Below, one piece after another: positions 34,386 through 43,516 of a DNA stretch of 64,000 bases. The notes beneath the pieces are model-generated. The model was not told where the DNA came from. It saw only the letters and a program-made list of their open reading frames with translations, and made no database searches. This DNA is from Streptomyces sp. SCSIO 30461 (GTDB lineage Bacteria; Actinomycetota; Actinomycetes; Streptomycetales; Streptomycetaceae), in the NCBI RefSeq assembly GCF_037023745.1, contig NZ_CP146101.1:6774001-6838000 (forward strand), read 5' to 3'. The position numbers were made by a program, and so were the translations under genes. The first letter of the stretch is position 1, and every line of letters starts with the position of its first letter.

Positions 34386-35696
34386 TCAGCCGGCCTGGCC
34401 GCCGACACGGAGCCCGCCGCGCCGCCGTCGCAGCGACTTGGTGAGCTGGGCGGCCTCGGCGCCGGTCGGCAGCAGTCGCCACCACGGGACGCCGCTGTCG
34501 CGGAGGAAGAGTCCGAACTGCACGCCCATCACGGTCAGATAGGCGACCGTGGAGGCGATCGCACAGCCGACCGCGCCCCAGACGGGAATCAGCAGCAGGT
34601 TCAGTCCGGTGTTCACCCCCAGGGCGAGCATCGACGGCACTACGACGGAGCGCGCCGAGCGGAACCGCAGCAGGTAGGTGGACACGGGACGGCCCGCCGA
34701 CATCAGCAGCACCCCCGGCACCAGCCAGGTGGTGAGTGCGGCCGCCTCCGCGTAGGCGGCCCCGTACACAGGTCTGATCAGGGCGGCGACGGCGACCACC
34801 GTGGTCAGCGCGGATGCCGCGCTGAGCAGCGCCATGAGCCGTACGTTCCGCACCACGACGGGAACCGCCCCGCGCTTGTCGTGGTCGAACTGCCTGGGCA
34901 GTGTGATCTGCGCGAACACGTCTACGGCGACACGGCTCAGCTCAGCGAGGGTGACCGCGAGGGTGTAGACGCCGACCGCGTGGGGGCCCGCCAGGGCGTT
35001 CAGGAGGAACACGTCCGATCGCAGCAGCAGGAAGGTCGCGGTCGAACCGGCGTGCAGCCGCAGCCCCTTGAGACAGGCCAGCCGCGCGAGTCCCATGCGG
35101 GGCCTGGCGACACCGACCCCGCCCGTTCCGACCAGCACGGCCAGGGACACCACGGAGGAGGCGGACCACACGATCACGACGGTGTACACCGTGATGTGCC
35201 CGGTGGCGCCGAGCGCGACCAGGCACGCGCACTGGACGGCGGCGGCGACCAGCGCGGCCAGCCCCGCCTCGCGGGAGCGGTCGCGCAGCACGGCGATGTT
35301 GCTCGCGTACAGCACCCCGACCGCCAGAGGTACGTTCGCGCAGGCGGCGGCCAGCAGCCACAGTCCGGGCAGGTTGCCGTACCCCTGGAAGGCGGCGGCC
35401 GCGGCCATCGCCAGCAGCGCGGCGACGGCGCCGACGAGCAACCCCAGCGGAACACTGTTGGCCTCGAGGAGAGGTCGCTTGCTCTTGTCCGACCACAGGG
35501 CGGTCTGCGCCTGTTCGACGGACAGGTGCCCGAGTGCCATGGCGGTGGTGCCGAATGTGACGGCCACGTAGTACGTGCCGCGCGCTTCGGGCGGCAGTGC
35601 CCTGGCGATGACGACACTGGCGACGACGCCCATGGCGAGGGTGCCCGCACGGGCCGCGATCACCCGGACGAACTGCTGTGCCCCGCTGTCAGCCAT
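34386..35696 (-). CDS. Wzx-like polysaccharide flippase
   Basis: A 436-residue membrane protein with about twelve to fourteen segments. Its overall pattern fits the MOP/polysaccharide flippase family (GTYYVAVTFGTTAMALGHLS, VFLLNALAGPHAVGVYTLAV, ITLPRQFDHDKRGAVPVVVR). It would move lipid-linked repeat units across the membrane for the ligase/polymerase. The start at ATG 35696 overlaps the end of the upstream glycosyltransferase by 8 nt, so the two are coupled. The substrate cannot be read from sequence. Confidence 0.88.
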   Translation of the reverse strand: MADSGAQQFVRVIAARAGTLAMGVVASVVIARALPPEARGTYYVAVTFGTTAMALGHLSVEQAQTALWSDKSKRPLLEANSVPLGLLVGAVAALLAMAAAAAFQGYGNLPGLWLLAAACANVPLAVGVLYASNIAVLRDRSREAGLAALVAAAVQCACLVALGATGHITVYTVVIVWSASSVVSLAVLVGTGGVGVARPRMGLARLACLKGLRLHAGSTATFLLLRSDVFLLNALAGPHAVGVYTLAVTLAELSRVAVDVFAQITLPRQFDHDKRGAVPVVVRNVRLMALLSAASALTTVVAVAALIRPVYGAAYAEAAALTTWLVPGVLLMSAGRPVSTYLLRFRSARSVVVPSMLALGVNTGLNLLLIPVWGAVGCAIASTVAYLTVMGVQFGLFLRDSGVPWWRLLPTGAEAAQLTKSLRRRRGGLRVGGQAG

Positions 35697-36915
35697 GGAG
35701 AAGCCGCTGGTACAGCGACAGATACCGGTCGACCATCACGTCTTCGCTGAGGTTGGCCAGGGCCCATTCACGTGCCTGCCGTCCCATCGCGGCGGCCCTG
35801 TCGCGGTCTTCCAGCACCGACCGGATGCCGTCGGCCAGCGCGATCGGGTCTGCGGGCGGGACCAGTACCCCACGCCCGTCGTCGAGCAGCTCCGGTGTGC
35901 CGCCGACCGCCGTGGCCACCATCGGCCGCCCTGCCGCCATGGCCTCCATGACGGCGTTGCTCAGCCCCTCGTACAGGGACGGCTGCACGACCACATCCGC
36001 ACGCGCCAGGAATCCGGCACCGTCGGTACGGAAGCCCAGGAAGCGCGCGTCGACCTCCAGACGGGCGGCCTGCTGCTCCAGCACCGCGCGCTCCGGACCG
36101 TCCCCGATCAGGACGAGGGTGCACGGCCTGCCCTGGCGCCGCAGCTCGGCACAGGCCGCGAGGAGGTGACGGTGGCCCTTGTGGGTCGCGAGATTGGCGA
36201 CGCAGAGCACCACGGGCAGCGAGGTGTCCACATCGACGGGCGCGGCGAGTTCGAACTCGCCGGCCGGCATCCCGTTGGGGATCACCGTGAGCTTGTCGGC
36301 GGGCAGCCCCTCGTCCTGCCGCACGTCGTCGGCGACCGCCTGCGCGTTGGCGACCACCAGATCGGTCCAGCGCGTCGCGATCCGCTCCAGCGTGAGCGCC
36401 ACGCGGTGCCCGCGTTTGAAGAACCCGAGACTGCGCCGCCCCGCCACCATCACGGGGACACGCGCGAGCCTGGCAGCGGGCGCCGCCAGCACATAGGCGT
36501 GGAGCAGGAAAGCCTGGAGCACCTGCGGCTTCTCCTTCCGCAGGAACACCAGCAGGCGCACGAAGGCGCGGATGTTGCCGAGCAGCGTGGACCCCCGGGT
36601 CTGCCGACGCCAGAAGCCCAGCTTCACCAGGGTCACTCCGGAGTCCCGGAGCTCGGCCTCCCGCGGGCCCCCGTCGAACAGGACCAGCAGATGGGTCCGG
36701 ATGCCCCGCCTGCTCAGTCCGCGAGCGAGGAGCACGAGTTGCTTCTCCGCGCCACCGAGACCGAGCTGTCCGATCAGCAGGCAGACCCGGGTGGGCGACG
36801 GAGGCGAGGAGGCGTCACCGGTCGGTGCTGACGGGCCGGATGAGGGTGCGAGCGGTGCGGGTGTCCGGTCCGTCGTCTGCATGGAAGACACCACTCGCTC
36901 GCTATTCATGGACAT
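35689..36915 (-). CDS. GT4-family glycosyltransferase
   Basis: A 408-residue GT-B enzyme. The N-terminal half begins VCLLIGQLGLGGAEKQLVLL (about residues 44-63), a donor/acceptor loop typical of GT4. The C-terminal half has VLCVANLATHKGHRHLLAAC, then a late EGLSNAVMEAMAAGRPMVAT with the conserved E-x7-E pair of this family. It transfers a sugar from a nucleotide donor to the growing lipid-linked unit. ATG 36915 or 36909 may start it. It is divergent from the next GT4 gene over a 120-bp promoter region. Confidence 0.92.
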   Translation of the reverse strand: MSMNSERVVSSMQTTDRTPAPLAPSSGPSAPTGDASSPPSPTRVCLLIGQLGLGGAEKQLVLLARGLSRRGIRTHLLVLFDGGPREAELRDSGVTLVKLGFWRRQTRGSTLLGNIRAFVRLLVFLRKEKPQVLQAFLLHAYVLAAPAARLARVPVMVAGRRSLGFFKRGHRVALTLERIATRWTDLVVANAQAVADDVRQDEGLPADKLTVIPNGMPAGEFELAAPVDVDTSLPVVLCVANLATHKGHRHLLAACAELRRQGRPCTLVLIGDGPERAVLEQQAARLEVDARFLGFRTDGAGFLARADVVVQPSLYEGLSNAVMEAMAAGRPMVATAVGGTPELLDDGRGVLVPPADPIALADGIRSVLEDRDRAAAMGRQAREWALANLSEDVMVDRYLSLYQRLLHG

Positions 36916-37035
36916 TCACCGCCGGTCATCGCCAACCGCGTTCCGGGAATTCGTACTGTACATGCGACCCGCGGATCCGGACATGAAACGCGCCCTTGGC
37001 CAATACACCGGCGCACGCCGCCTACTATCGGCTGC

Positions 37036-38298
37036 ATGTCGACCGCCATGCAGCCAGACGCAGGGCCGGAAATCCCACGCCTACGTGTGATGAGAGTAAT
37101 CACGCGTATGAATATCGGCGGACCTGCCGTCCAGGTTTCGGCACTTCTGCGGGGCATGGACTCCGGACGGTTCGAGCACCGACTCATCGCCGGGTTCGTG
37201 GCGCCGGACGAGGCCGACCACCTGGATCACCGAGCACCTGACCTGCCAGTTCAGCGAATCAAAGGACTCGGTCGCGCCGTGCGGCCATCGGACGACGCCC
37301 GCTGCCTCGCCGAACTCGTCACCACGATGAGGCGATTCCGGCCGCATATCGTCCATACGCACACGGCGAAAGCCGGGGCCCTCGGCCGGACCGCCGCGGT
37401 GCTGGCCGGAGTTCCGTCGCGTGTGCACACCTTTCACGGACATCTCCTGCACGGCTATTTCCCACCGACGAAGACCAGAATCGTGGTGGGCGCCGAACGC
37501 CGACTCGCCGCGTTCACGGACCGGCTGGTGGCGGTCGGAGGCCGGGTACGCGACGATCTCATCGCCGCCGGAATCGGAAAGCCCGGGCAGTACACCGTCG
37601 TACCGCCGGGCACCCGGCTCGGGCCCGCGCCGGATGGGGTGAAGGCCAGAGAGGCACTCGGGCTGCCCCAGGACTGCCCGGTGGTCGCATATGTCGGCCG
37701 GGTCACCGGGATCAAGCGACCCGACCGGTTGCTCGGCGTGGCCCGCGAGGTGCACCGCGCCGTGCCGGAGGCGCATTTCGCGGTGTGCGGGGACGGCGAT
37801 CTGCGGCCGGGGCCGGAAACCGTCGCGGAACTCGGGGACCGCCTCCATCTGCTGGGCTGGCGCCCTGATGTGGAGACCGTGTACGCCGCCGCCGACCTGG
37901 TGCTGCTGACCTCGGACAACGAGGGTATGCCGGTCAGCCTGATCGAAGCCGGGCTCGCCGGACTGCCGGTGGTGGCCACCGACGTCGGCAGCGTCTCCGA
38001 GGTCGTACGGGACGGGGTGACGGGGTTCCTGGCCGCGCCCACGCCGGGTGTGACCGCCGAGCTCACGAGCCGGACGGTGGCTCTGCTGCGCGATCCGGAC
38101 CTGCGCCGGGAGATGGGGGCCCGGGCGCGGGAGTTCACCGGGCGGCGGTTCGGCGAGGAGCGCCTGGTGGCCGACACGGAGGCGCTCTACTCCGCCATCG
38201 CCGTGGCCCGTGGCTGGTGGAGTCCCCCTGCTCCTCCCGGATCCGCTGTCCCTCCCGTCCTCTCTGTCATCCCGTCCGAAAAAGGTGAGCACAGTTGA
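37036..38298 (+). CDS. GT4-family glycosyltransferase
   Basis: A 420-residue GT-B enzyme with VMRVITRMNIGGPAVQVSAL near residues 18-37, HTHTAKAGALGRTAA, VHTFHGHLLHGYF, VAYVGRVTGIKRPDRLLGVA and the donor-site EGMPVSLIEAGLAGLPVVAT. The pattern is close to WcaL/RfaB-like transferases. ATG 37036 is used; ATG 37051 or 37087 cannot be excluded. Its stop overlaps the next gene's TTG (TTGA). It is divergent from the other GT4 gene, so the locus has at least two glycosyl additions after the initiating step. Confidence 0.92.
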   Translation: MSTAMQPDAGPEIPRLRVMRVITRMNIGGPAVQVSALLRGMDSGRFEHRLIAGFVAPDEADHLDHRAPDLPVQRIKGLGRAVRPSDDARCLAELVTTMRRFRPHIVHTHTAKAGALGRTAAVLAGVPSRVHTFHGHLLHGYFPPTKTRIVVGAERRLAAFTDRLVAVGGRVRDDLIAAGIGKPGQYTVVPPGTRLGPAPDGVKAREALGLPQDCPVVAYVGRVTGIKRPDRLLGVAREVHRAVPEAHFAVCGDGDLRPGPETVAELGDRLHLLGWRPDVETVYAAADLVLLTSDNEGMPVSLIEAGLAGLPVVATDVGSVSEVVRDGVTGFLAAPTPGVTAELTSRTVALLRDPDLRREMGARAREFTGRRFGEERLVADTEALYSAIAVARGWWSPPAPPGSAVPPVLSVIPSEKGEHS

Positions 38299-39287
38299 AC
38301 GTACTCGTCACCGGAGGTGCCGGGTTCATCGGCGCCAACCTGTGCCAAGAGCTCGTATCGCGTCCCGACGCCGGCAGGGTCATCGCCCTGGACGACCTGA
38401 GCACGGGTTTCGCGGCCAATCTGGAGGGGACCGGCGCCGAGCTGGTCGAGGGCAGCATCCTCGACTCCTCGCTCGTCGAGAGCCTCGTCGCCCGCGTGGA
38501 CGCCGTGGTGCACCTCGCGGCCCGCCCCTCCGTGCCCCGTTCCCTCGCCGACCCGGTGGCGAGCCACCATGTCAACGCCACCGGCACGGTGACCGTCCTG
38601 GAGGCATGCCGGCGAGCGGGGGTGCATGTGGTCGCGGCCTCGTCGTCCTCCGTCTACGGGGCCACCGCAGTGCTGCCGAAGCACGAACAACTGGCAACGC
38701 GGCCATTGAGCCCGTATGCCGCGAGCAAGCTGGCCACGGAAGCGTACCTGCTCGCCTACGGCGCCTCGTTCGGGCTCCCGGCCCTGGCATTCCGGTTCTT
38801 CAACGTCTACGGGCCTCTCCAGCCCGCCGGGCACGCCTACGCAGCCGTGGTACCCGCCTTCATCGACGCGCTGCTGCGCGGGGCACCGGTGCGGGTATTC
38901 GGCGACGGCGCCCAGACCCGCGACTTCACCTATGTGGGCACCGTCGTCCGCGTACTCGCCGACGCGGTGCTGCGCCGGGTGACCTGCGCCGGACCCGTCA
39001 ACCTCGCCTTCGGCACCCGGGTGAGCGTGCTCGACCTCGCCCGGCAGCTCGCCGGAATCACCGGGCGGCAGTCCGCGATCCGGCACGAGCCGCCGAGGAC
39101 GGGCGACGTCCGCGACTCGCAGGCGGCCGACGGGCTGCTGCGCGAGCTGTTCCCGGATCTCGCGCAGGTGCCGCTGGTGGAAGGGCTGGAACGCACGGTG
39201 GAGTGGTTCCGCACCCTGCCCGAATACCACCCCGAACGCCCCGAGCACGCGGCACACGCGGCGTTCGGCTCGGCCGAGCCGAACTGA
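38295..39287 (+). CDS. UDP-glucose 4-epimerase-like SDR
   Basis: A 330-residue extended SDR. VLVTGGAGFIGANL (residues 3-16) binds NAD, and the catalytic residues are in ASSSSVYGA and YAASKLATEAYLLAYG (YxxxK). RFFNVYGPLQPAGHAYAAVV is the sugar-nucleotide segment. It probably interconverts UDP-hexoses or UDP-HexNAcs for the locus; the substrate is uncertain. TTG 38295 overlaps the glycosyltransferase stop, with AAGGTGAG upstream. It is related to the 27838-28998 product. It ends close to a long inverted repeat. Confidence 0.9.
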   Translation: MNVLVTGGAGFIGANLCQELVSRPDAGRVIALDDLSTGFAANLEGTGAELVEGSILDSSLVESLVARVDAVVHLAARPSVPRSLADPVASHHVNATGTVTVLEACRRAGVHVVAASSSSVYGATAVLPKHEQLATRPLSPYAASKLATEAYLLAYGASFGLPALAFRFFNVYGPLQPAGHAYAAVVPAFIDALLRGAPVRVFGDGAQTRDFTYVGTVVRVLADAVLRRVTCAGPVNLAFGTRVSVLDLARQLAGITGRQSAIRHEPPRTGDVRDSQAADGLLRELFPDLAQVPLVEGLERTVEWFRTLPEYHPERPEHAAHAAFGSAEPN

Positions 39288-39310
39288 GCTCAGTCCGACC
39301 GAACCGACGA

Positions 39311-39353
39311 CGGGTCCGGCCCGACAGCCCTGCGCGGCGACGGACCGGACCCG
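39311..39353. terminator. 9-bp inverted repeat between convergent genes
   Basis: CGGGTCCGG (39311-39319) pairs with CCGGACCCG (39345-39353) across a 25-nt interior that can itself fold partly. It lies between the epimerase stop and the end of the minus-strand DUF4012 gene, the expected place for a bidirectional terminator. Confidence 0.55.
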
Positions 39354-39357
39354 CCGG

Positions 39358-41244
39358 TCAGCCGACCCGGCAGCCCGGGTACGGGTGCACGGTGACCTTC
39401 ATCGGGCGCGGCAACCGCTGCTGGAAGACGACGGGGCGCTGCTCCGACACCGGCTCGCGCAGCCGCATGGTCAGCGTCCTGCTGCCGCCGCCCGGCAGCT
39501 CGACATCGAAGGTGAACACCGGATGGCCCAACTCGTCTCCCTGGTTCACCATGGCCGGCCGGCCGTCGATACTCGCCCCGAGCAGCTCCGCCCCGCTGGT
39601 CGCGAAGTAGGACACCAGCAGGCGGTTGTCCCCGAGCCGGACCGGATAAGCGGGTTTGTCGAGTCGCGCGGTGACATAAGGCGGCAGCCCCTTGAGCGGC
39701 GCGCTGCTGGACAGCACTGCCTTGACGGTGACCTCGCGACCTGCCGTGGTGCAGCCGCCGGGACGCCAGTCCAGCGTGCGGTCGAGGTAGTAGTCCAGCT
39801 TGGTGCCCGCTCCGTTGTTGACCACCAGGCCCGCGTAGGGGCGGTCGTCCTGCGGCAGGGCGCCGCCGAACGGGTACCGCTCCAGCTCCCGCTGCTCGTC
39901 GGCGTGCGCGCTCCAGGCGGTCATCTGCCCGCTCCGCAGCACGTCGTACACCCCGAGGAAGAGCGCTGAGCGCCGCTGCGGGTCGTCGGCGGCGCTCAAC
40001 AGGCGGCCGGCGGCGGCGCGGGCCACGTCCAGCAGATAGGCCTTGCGCTTGATGGAGTCGGAGAATTTCGCGTAGTTGGCCCGTTCGCTGAGGTCCACGA
40101 CGTTGTCCGCGCTCACCACCGCTCCGTCGGCCATGACCGCGGGTCCGGTCGCGGCCAGCAGACGCGCCAGGACGGCCGGGTCCACCGCGAAGACGCCGTC
40201 GATCCGCTCGCCACCGCTCTTCTCGTACCAGGTGGCCGACCAGATGCGGGCGGCATAGGGGAAGTGCGGGCTCATGTTCGAATTGGGCCAGGTGTTGACC
40301 GGATCAGCCGGCCCGTACAGCCTGTCGAACTCGGGACCGAGGGCCACCCTGGGGCGGGCTCCGGCCATCGTGGTGTCGATGCCGAACTCGGTCAGCGACA
40401 GCTTGCCCCGGGTGGCGGTGAGCATGGTGTACGCGCCGGGCATGCCGCCCGTTCCACGCGCCTCGGCCGGGTTCTGGAAGACCAGCAGATAGCGGCGCGG
40501 GGCGGTGTCACCGAGCATCGGCGGAAGGAGCCGGGCGCCCGTCGCGGCGTCCGCGACCGCCGGTGCCAGCCGGTCGAGACGGTCGACGAGCGCGTCCCGT
40601 ACCCGGTCGACGGCGGGCAGCCAGGTGCGCCGCGGCAGCCTGTGGGCCTCGGTCCTGGCCTGCGCCATGTGCTGTGCCGCCCGGTCGAGCGCGGGTGCCG
40701 ACGCGCCCAGTGCCGAGAGGTCGAGGTGACCGGGGCCGCTGTGCCCGCTGAGCCTGCTGACGGTCCGTACGACGCCGGGGAGTACATCGCCCGCCAGCCT
40801 GTCGAACACCTTGGTCGTGCCGCGGACCGTCTCCAGGGGCTCACCGACCAAGGGCAGCCGAGCCGCGAGATACCAGGCGGGGCCGGTGGTGGCACCGTGA
40901 GCGTTCGCCGCGTGCGAAGCGGCCGACGCCGCCGCCGCTTCGGCACGCGCGCCGTGCTCACCCCGATGGCCGGGGTCCCCCGCCCCCGTGAGCGCGCTCC
41001 GCACGGCATCCAGGTCCTGGCGGGCAGCGAGCAGTTCACCGCGGGCGTACAGCCCTGTCCCGACCAACCAGCCGACGGAAAGCAGCAGAAGGCCGGCGAA
41101 GGCCGGCGGCAGGAATCCGGCGCGCCGCCGCCCTCGAACACGTCGAAGCAGTCCCGCCCAGTGGGCGACCCGTTTCCTGAGGGGCTTGATCAGCGAGTCC
41201 CCGACTGACGAAGCGACTCCCTGAATACGTGGTGGCACGTTCAC
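39358..41244 (-). CDS. DUF4012 membrane-anchored protein, copy 1
   Basis: A 628-residue protein with a cytoplasmic basic head, one membrane segment (about residues 40-62, PAFAGLLLLSVGWLVGTGLY) and a large outside region. Shared DUF4012 marks are YLLVFQNPAEARGTGGMPGA, NMSPHFPYAARIW, DGVFAVDPAVLARLL and VDLSERANYAKFSD. GTG 41244 follows GGGAGAAGAG; the frame open to 41478 is not used. The family is frequent in actinobacterial polysaccharide loci and its function is unknown; a role in wall attachment or export is only a guess. Paralogous to 43495-45375. Confidence 0.85.
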   Translation of the reverse strand: MNVPPRIQGVASSVGDSLIKPLRKRVAHWAGLLRRVRGRRRAGFLPPAFAGLLLLSVGWLVGTGLYARGELLAARQDLDAVRSALTGAGDPGHRGEHGARAEAAAASAASHAANAHGATTGPAWYLAARLPLVGEPLETVRGTTKVFDRLAGDVLPGVVRTVSRLSGHSGPGHLDLSALGASAPALDRAAQHMAQARTEAHRLPRRTWLPAVDRVRDALVDRLDRLAPAVADAATGARLLPPMLGDTAPRRYLLVFQNPAEARGTGGMPGAYTMLTATRGKLSLTEFGIDTTMAGARPRVALGPEFDRLYGPADPVNTWPNSNMSPHFPYAARIWSATWYEKSGGERIDGVFAVDPAVLARLLAATGPAVMADGAVVSADNVVDLSERANYAKFSDSIKRKAYLLDVARAAAGRLLSAADDPQRRSALFLGVYDVLRSGQMTAWSAHADEQRELERYPFGGALPQDDRPYAGLVVNNGAGTKLDYYLDRTLDWRPGGCTTAGREVTVKAVLSSSAPLKGLPPYVTARLDKPAYPVRLGDNRLLVSYFATSGAELLGASIDGRPAMVNQGDELGHPVFTFDVELPGGGSRTLTMRLREPVSEQRPVVFQQRLPRPMKVTVHPYPGCRVG

Positions 41245-41371
41245 CGGCTCTTCTCCCGATCTGGACGGCGCCACCCTCGCAAGGGAAAACGCCCATAGCG
41301 GAATGAATGCCCCATTTTTTACTAATCTGGGGAGGACCGGATCCGAACTCGCCCAACGAGGTGCACTGCCT

Positions 41372-42889
41372 GTGGAACTCCGCATCGTTCTGAGAGCGCT
41401 GCTGCGCAGCTGGCCCGCCGTCATCGTCTGCGCGCTGCTGGGCGTCGGCACCGCATGGGCTGTCACGGCCTTCACCAAGCCGGTCTACCAGGCCCGCACC
41501 CAGCTGTTCGTCGCGGCCCAGTCCGGCGGCGCCGACATCGCCCAGCTCCAGCAGGGCAATGCCTTCTCGCAGGCCCGGGTCCAGTCGTACGCATCGATCG
41601 TGGCCAGCCGTCAGGTGACCGAAGGCGTGGTCGGGATGTTGCAACTGGACACCACCCCGGAAGAGCTCGCCGCGCGGATCACCGCCGAAGCACCGCTCAA
41701 CACGGTGCTCGTCAACGTCGCGGTCAGCGATACGGACCCCACCCGGGCGGCGCGCATCGCCAACGCCGTGGCTCTGCGCTTCAGCGAGGTGGTGGAGCGC
41801 TTGGAGACCCCGCGGGGAGACCCGGCCAGGACCCGCTCCCCGGTGAAGATCGGGGTGACGGAGACGGCCATCCCCCCTTCGGCTCCGTTGAGCCCGCGCC
41901 CGACGCTCAACACCGCCATGGGCCTGCTGGTCGGCCTGTTCATCGGCGGCGCCATCGCGGTGCTGCGCGAGACTCTCGACACCACGATGAAGACGACGGA
42001 AGCCCTCGCAAAGCACACCGGGCTGCCGGTTCTGGGCGCGATCCCCTACGACAAGAAGTCCGCCGGCCTGCCCCCCACCGAAGGCGCGCTGGGGCACTCA
42101 CCACGTGCTGAAGCGTTCCGACACCTGCGGACGAACCTGAAGTTCACGCAGATCGACCAGGCGTCGAGCGTCATCGTGGTGACGAGCGCCCTTCCAGGCG
42201 AGGGCAAGACCAGTGCGGCGGTGGGCCTGGCACTGTCCCTCGCCGAATCCGGCACGCCCACGTGCCTGGTCGACGCCGATCTGCGCCGACCCCGTATCGC
42301 AGCCGCGTTCGGACTGGTCCAGGACGCCGGTCTGGCCAGTGTGCTCATCAACCAGGCGGACATCGACGACGTGACGCAGCAGACGGGGAGGCTCTCCGTG
42401 CTCACCAGCGGACCGATTCCGCCCAATCCCGCCGAGCTGCTGGCATCCGGCCGGATGCGCGAGGTACTCGACGAACTCGCCGGCCGCTACAAGGCCGTGG
42501 TCGTGGACAGTGCGCCGCTGCTCCCCGTCGCCGACACCGTGGGGCTGGCCCCGATGGCGCAGGGTGCCATCCTGGTCGCCCAGGCCGGGAAGACCCCCCG
42601 TGACCGCACCGTCGCCGCCGCAGAGTCGCTGCGCAAGGTGGGTGTCCACACGCTGGGTGCCGTCCTCAGCATGGTGCCGGTCCCCAGCCGGGTGGGCGGC
42701 GGCTACGGCGCCTTGTACGGCTACGGCGATCCCGCGGTGGACACCGAACTGCCCGCGACGCCGCCGCGACCGCGCGACTCGGAACCCCGAGCGCGTGGCC
42801 CGGAACCACGAGCGGGTGTGTCGGCACAGCGCGGGATGCCCCGGCTCATCAAGCGCCGCAAGGCGGCGTCAGCACGCGGCGAGTCCTGA
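41372..42889 (+). CDS. Chain-length regulator/tyrosine autokinase (Wzc-type)
   Basis: A 505-residue protein joining a Wzz-like membrane domain to a BY-kinase-type ATPase. Two membrane segments lie near residues 12-32 and 185-205 and flank an external coiled region. The ATPase has Walker A ALPGEGKTSAAVG (G276-T280), Walker A' CLVDADLRRPRI and Walker B VVVDSAPLLPVAD. The C-terminus has a Tyr cluster GGYGALYGYG that could be autophosphorylated. GTG 41372 with GAGG upstream gives the usual VELR-type start; ATG 41303 is possible. It would control polymer length with the phosphatase that follows. Confidence 0.9.
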   Translation: MELRIVLRALLRSWPAVIVCALLGVGTAWAVTAFTKPVYQARTQLFVAAQSGGADIAQLQQGNAFSQARVQSYASIVASRQVTEGVVGMLQLDTTPEELAARITAEAPLNTVLVNVAVSDTDPTRAARIANAVALRFSEVVERLETPRGDPARTRSPVKIGVTETAIPPSAPLSPRPTLNTAMGLLVGLFIGGAIAVLRETLDTTMKTTEALAKHTGLPVLGAIPYDKKSAGLPPTEGALGHSPRAEAFRHLRTNLKFTQIDQASSVIVVTSALPGEGKTSAAVGLALSLAESGTPTCLVDADLRRPRIAAAFGLVQDAGLASVLINQADIDDVTQQTGRLSVLTSGPIPPNPAELLASGRMREVLDELAGRYKAVVVDSAPLLPVADTVGLAPMAQGAILVAQAGKTPRDRTVAAAESLRKVGVHTLGAVLSMVPVPSRVGGGYGALYGYGDPAVDTELPATPPRPRDSEPRARGPEPRAGVSAQRGMPRLIKRRKAASARGES

Positions 42890-43516
42890 ATGACCCGCGA
42901 CGCCGACAGCACCCACGAGCTCCGCGTGCTCTTCATCTGCACGGGGAACATGTACCGTTCACCGCTCGCCGAGCGCCTGCTGGCGTCCCGGCTGCCGGGC
43001 GTCCGGGTGTCCAGCGCGGGCACCCGGGCCTGGGCCGGCGTGGGTGGCGCACGCGGATCCGGCATGGACACGGCGACCCTCGCCGTGCTGGAGTCCCTGG
43101 GCGGGGACGGCACGGGCTTCCGCTCGACCCTACTGGCCCCGGAGCTGATCATCTCGGCGGACCTCGTGCTCGGACTCGCCAGGGAACACCGCGACGAGGC
43201 GGTGCGGATGCACCCCGCGGCGCTGCGCCGCAGCTTCACCCTCAAGGAGTTCCTGCGGCTGGCCGACGGCACGTGGGAACCCGGCCGGACGCCCCGGGAG
43301 CTGATCAGATGCGCCGCCGCCGAGCGCGGCACACCGCACCCGGCGCCTGCCGCTGATGACGAGATCGCCGATCCCCAGGGGCGCGGTCATGAGGTCCTCA
43401 CGCGGTGCGCGCAGGAGATCGGCACAGCCGTCGCCGCCTTGGCGGCGCTGCTGGCACCGGGCGCGGCCGGCGAGCCGTGCGAGTTCCCGATTTCTCAGCC
43501 GCGGCAGGGCGGATAG
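42890..43516 (+). CDS. Low-molecular-weight protein-tyrosine phosphatase
   Basis: A 208-residue LMW-PTP with the P-loop CTGNMYRS (C17 to R23, the C-x5-R signature) at the N-terminus after LRVLFI. Its ATG follows directly on the kinase stop, so the kinase and phosphatase are coupled as in Wzb/Wzc pairs; it should dephosphorylate the kinase's tyrosines. It is somewhat longer than the usual 150 residues and has an Ala-rich end. Its last 22 nt overlap the end of the convergent DUF4012 gene. Confidence 0.9.
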   Translation: MTRDADSTHELRVLFICTGNMYRSPLAERLLASRLPGVRVSSAGTRAWAGVGGARGSGMDTATLAVLESLGGDGTGFRSTLLAPELIISADLVLGLAREHRDEAVRMHPAALRRSFTLKEFLRLADGTWEPGRTPRELIRCAAAERGTPHPAPAADDEIADPQGRGHEVLTRCAQEIGTAVAALAALLAPGAAGEPCEFPISQPRQGG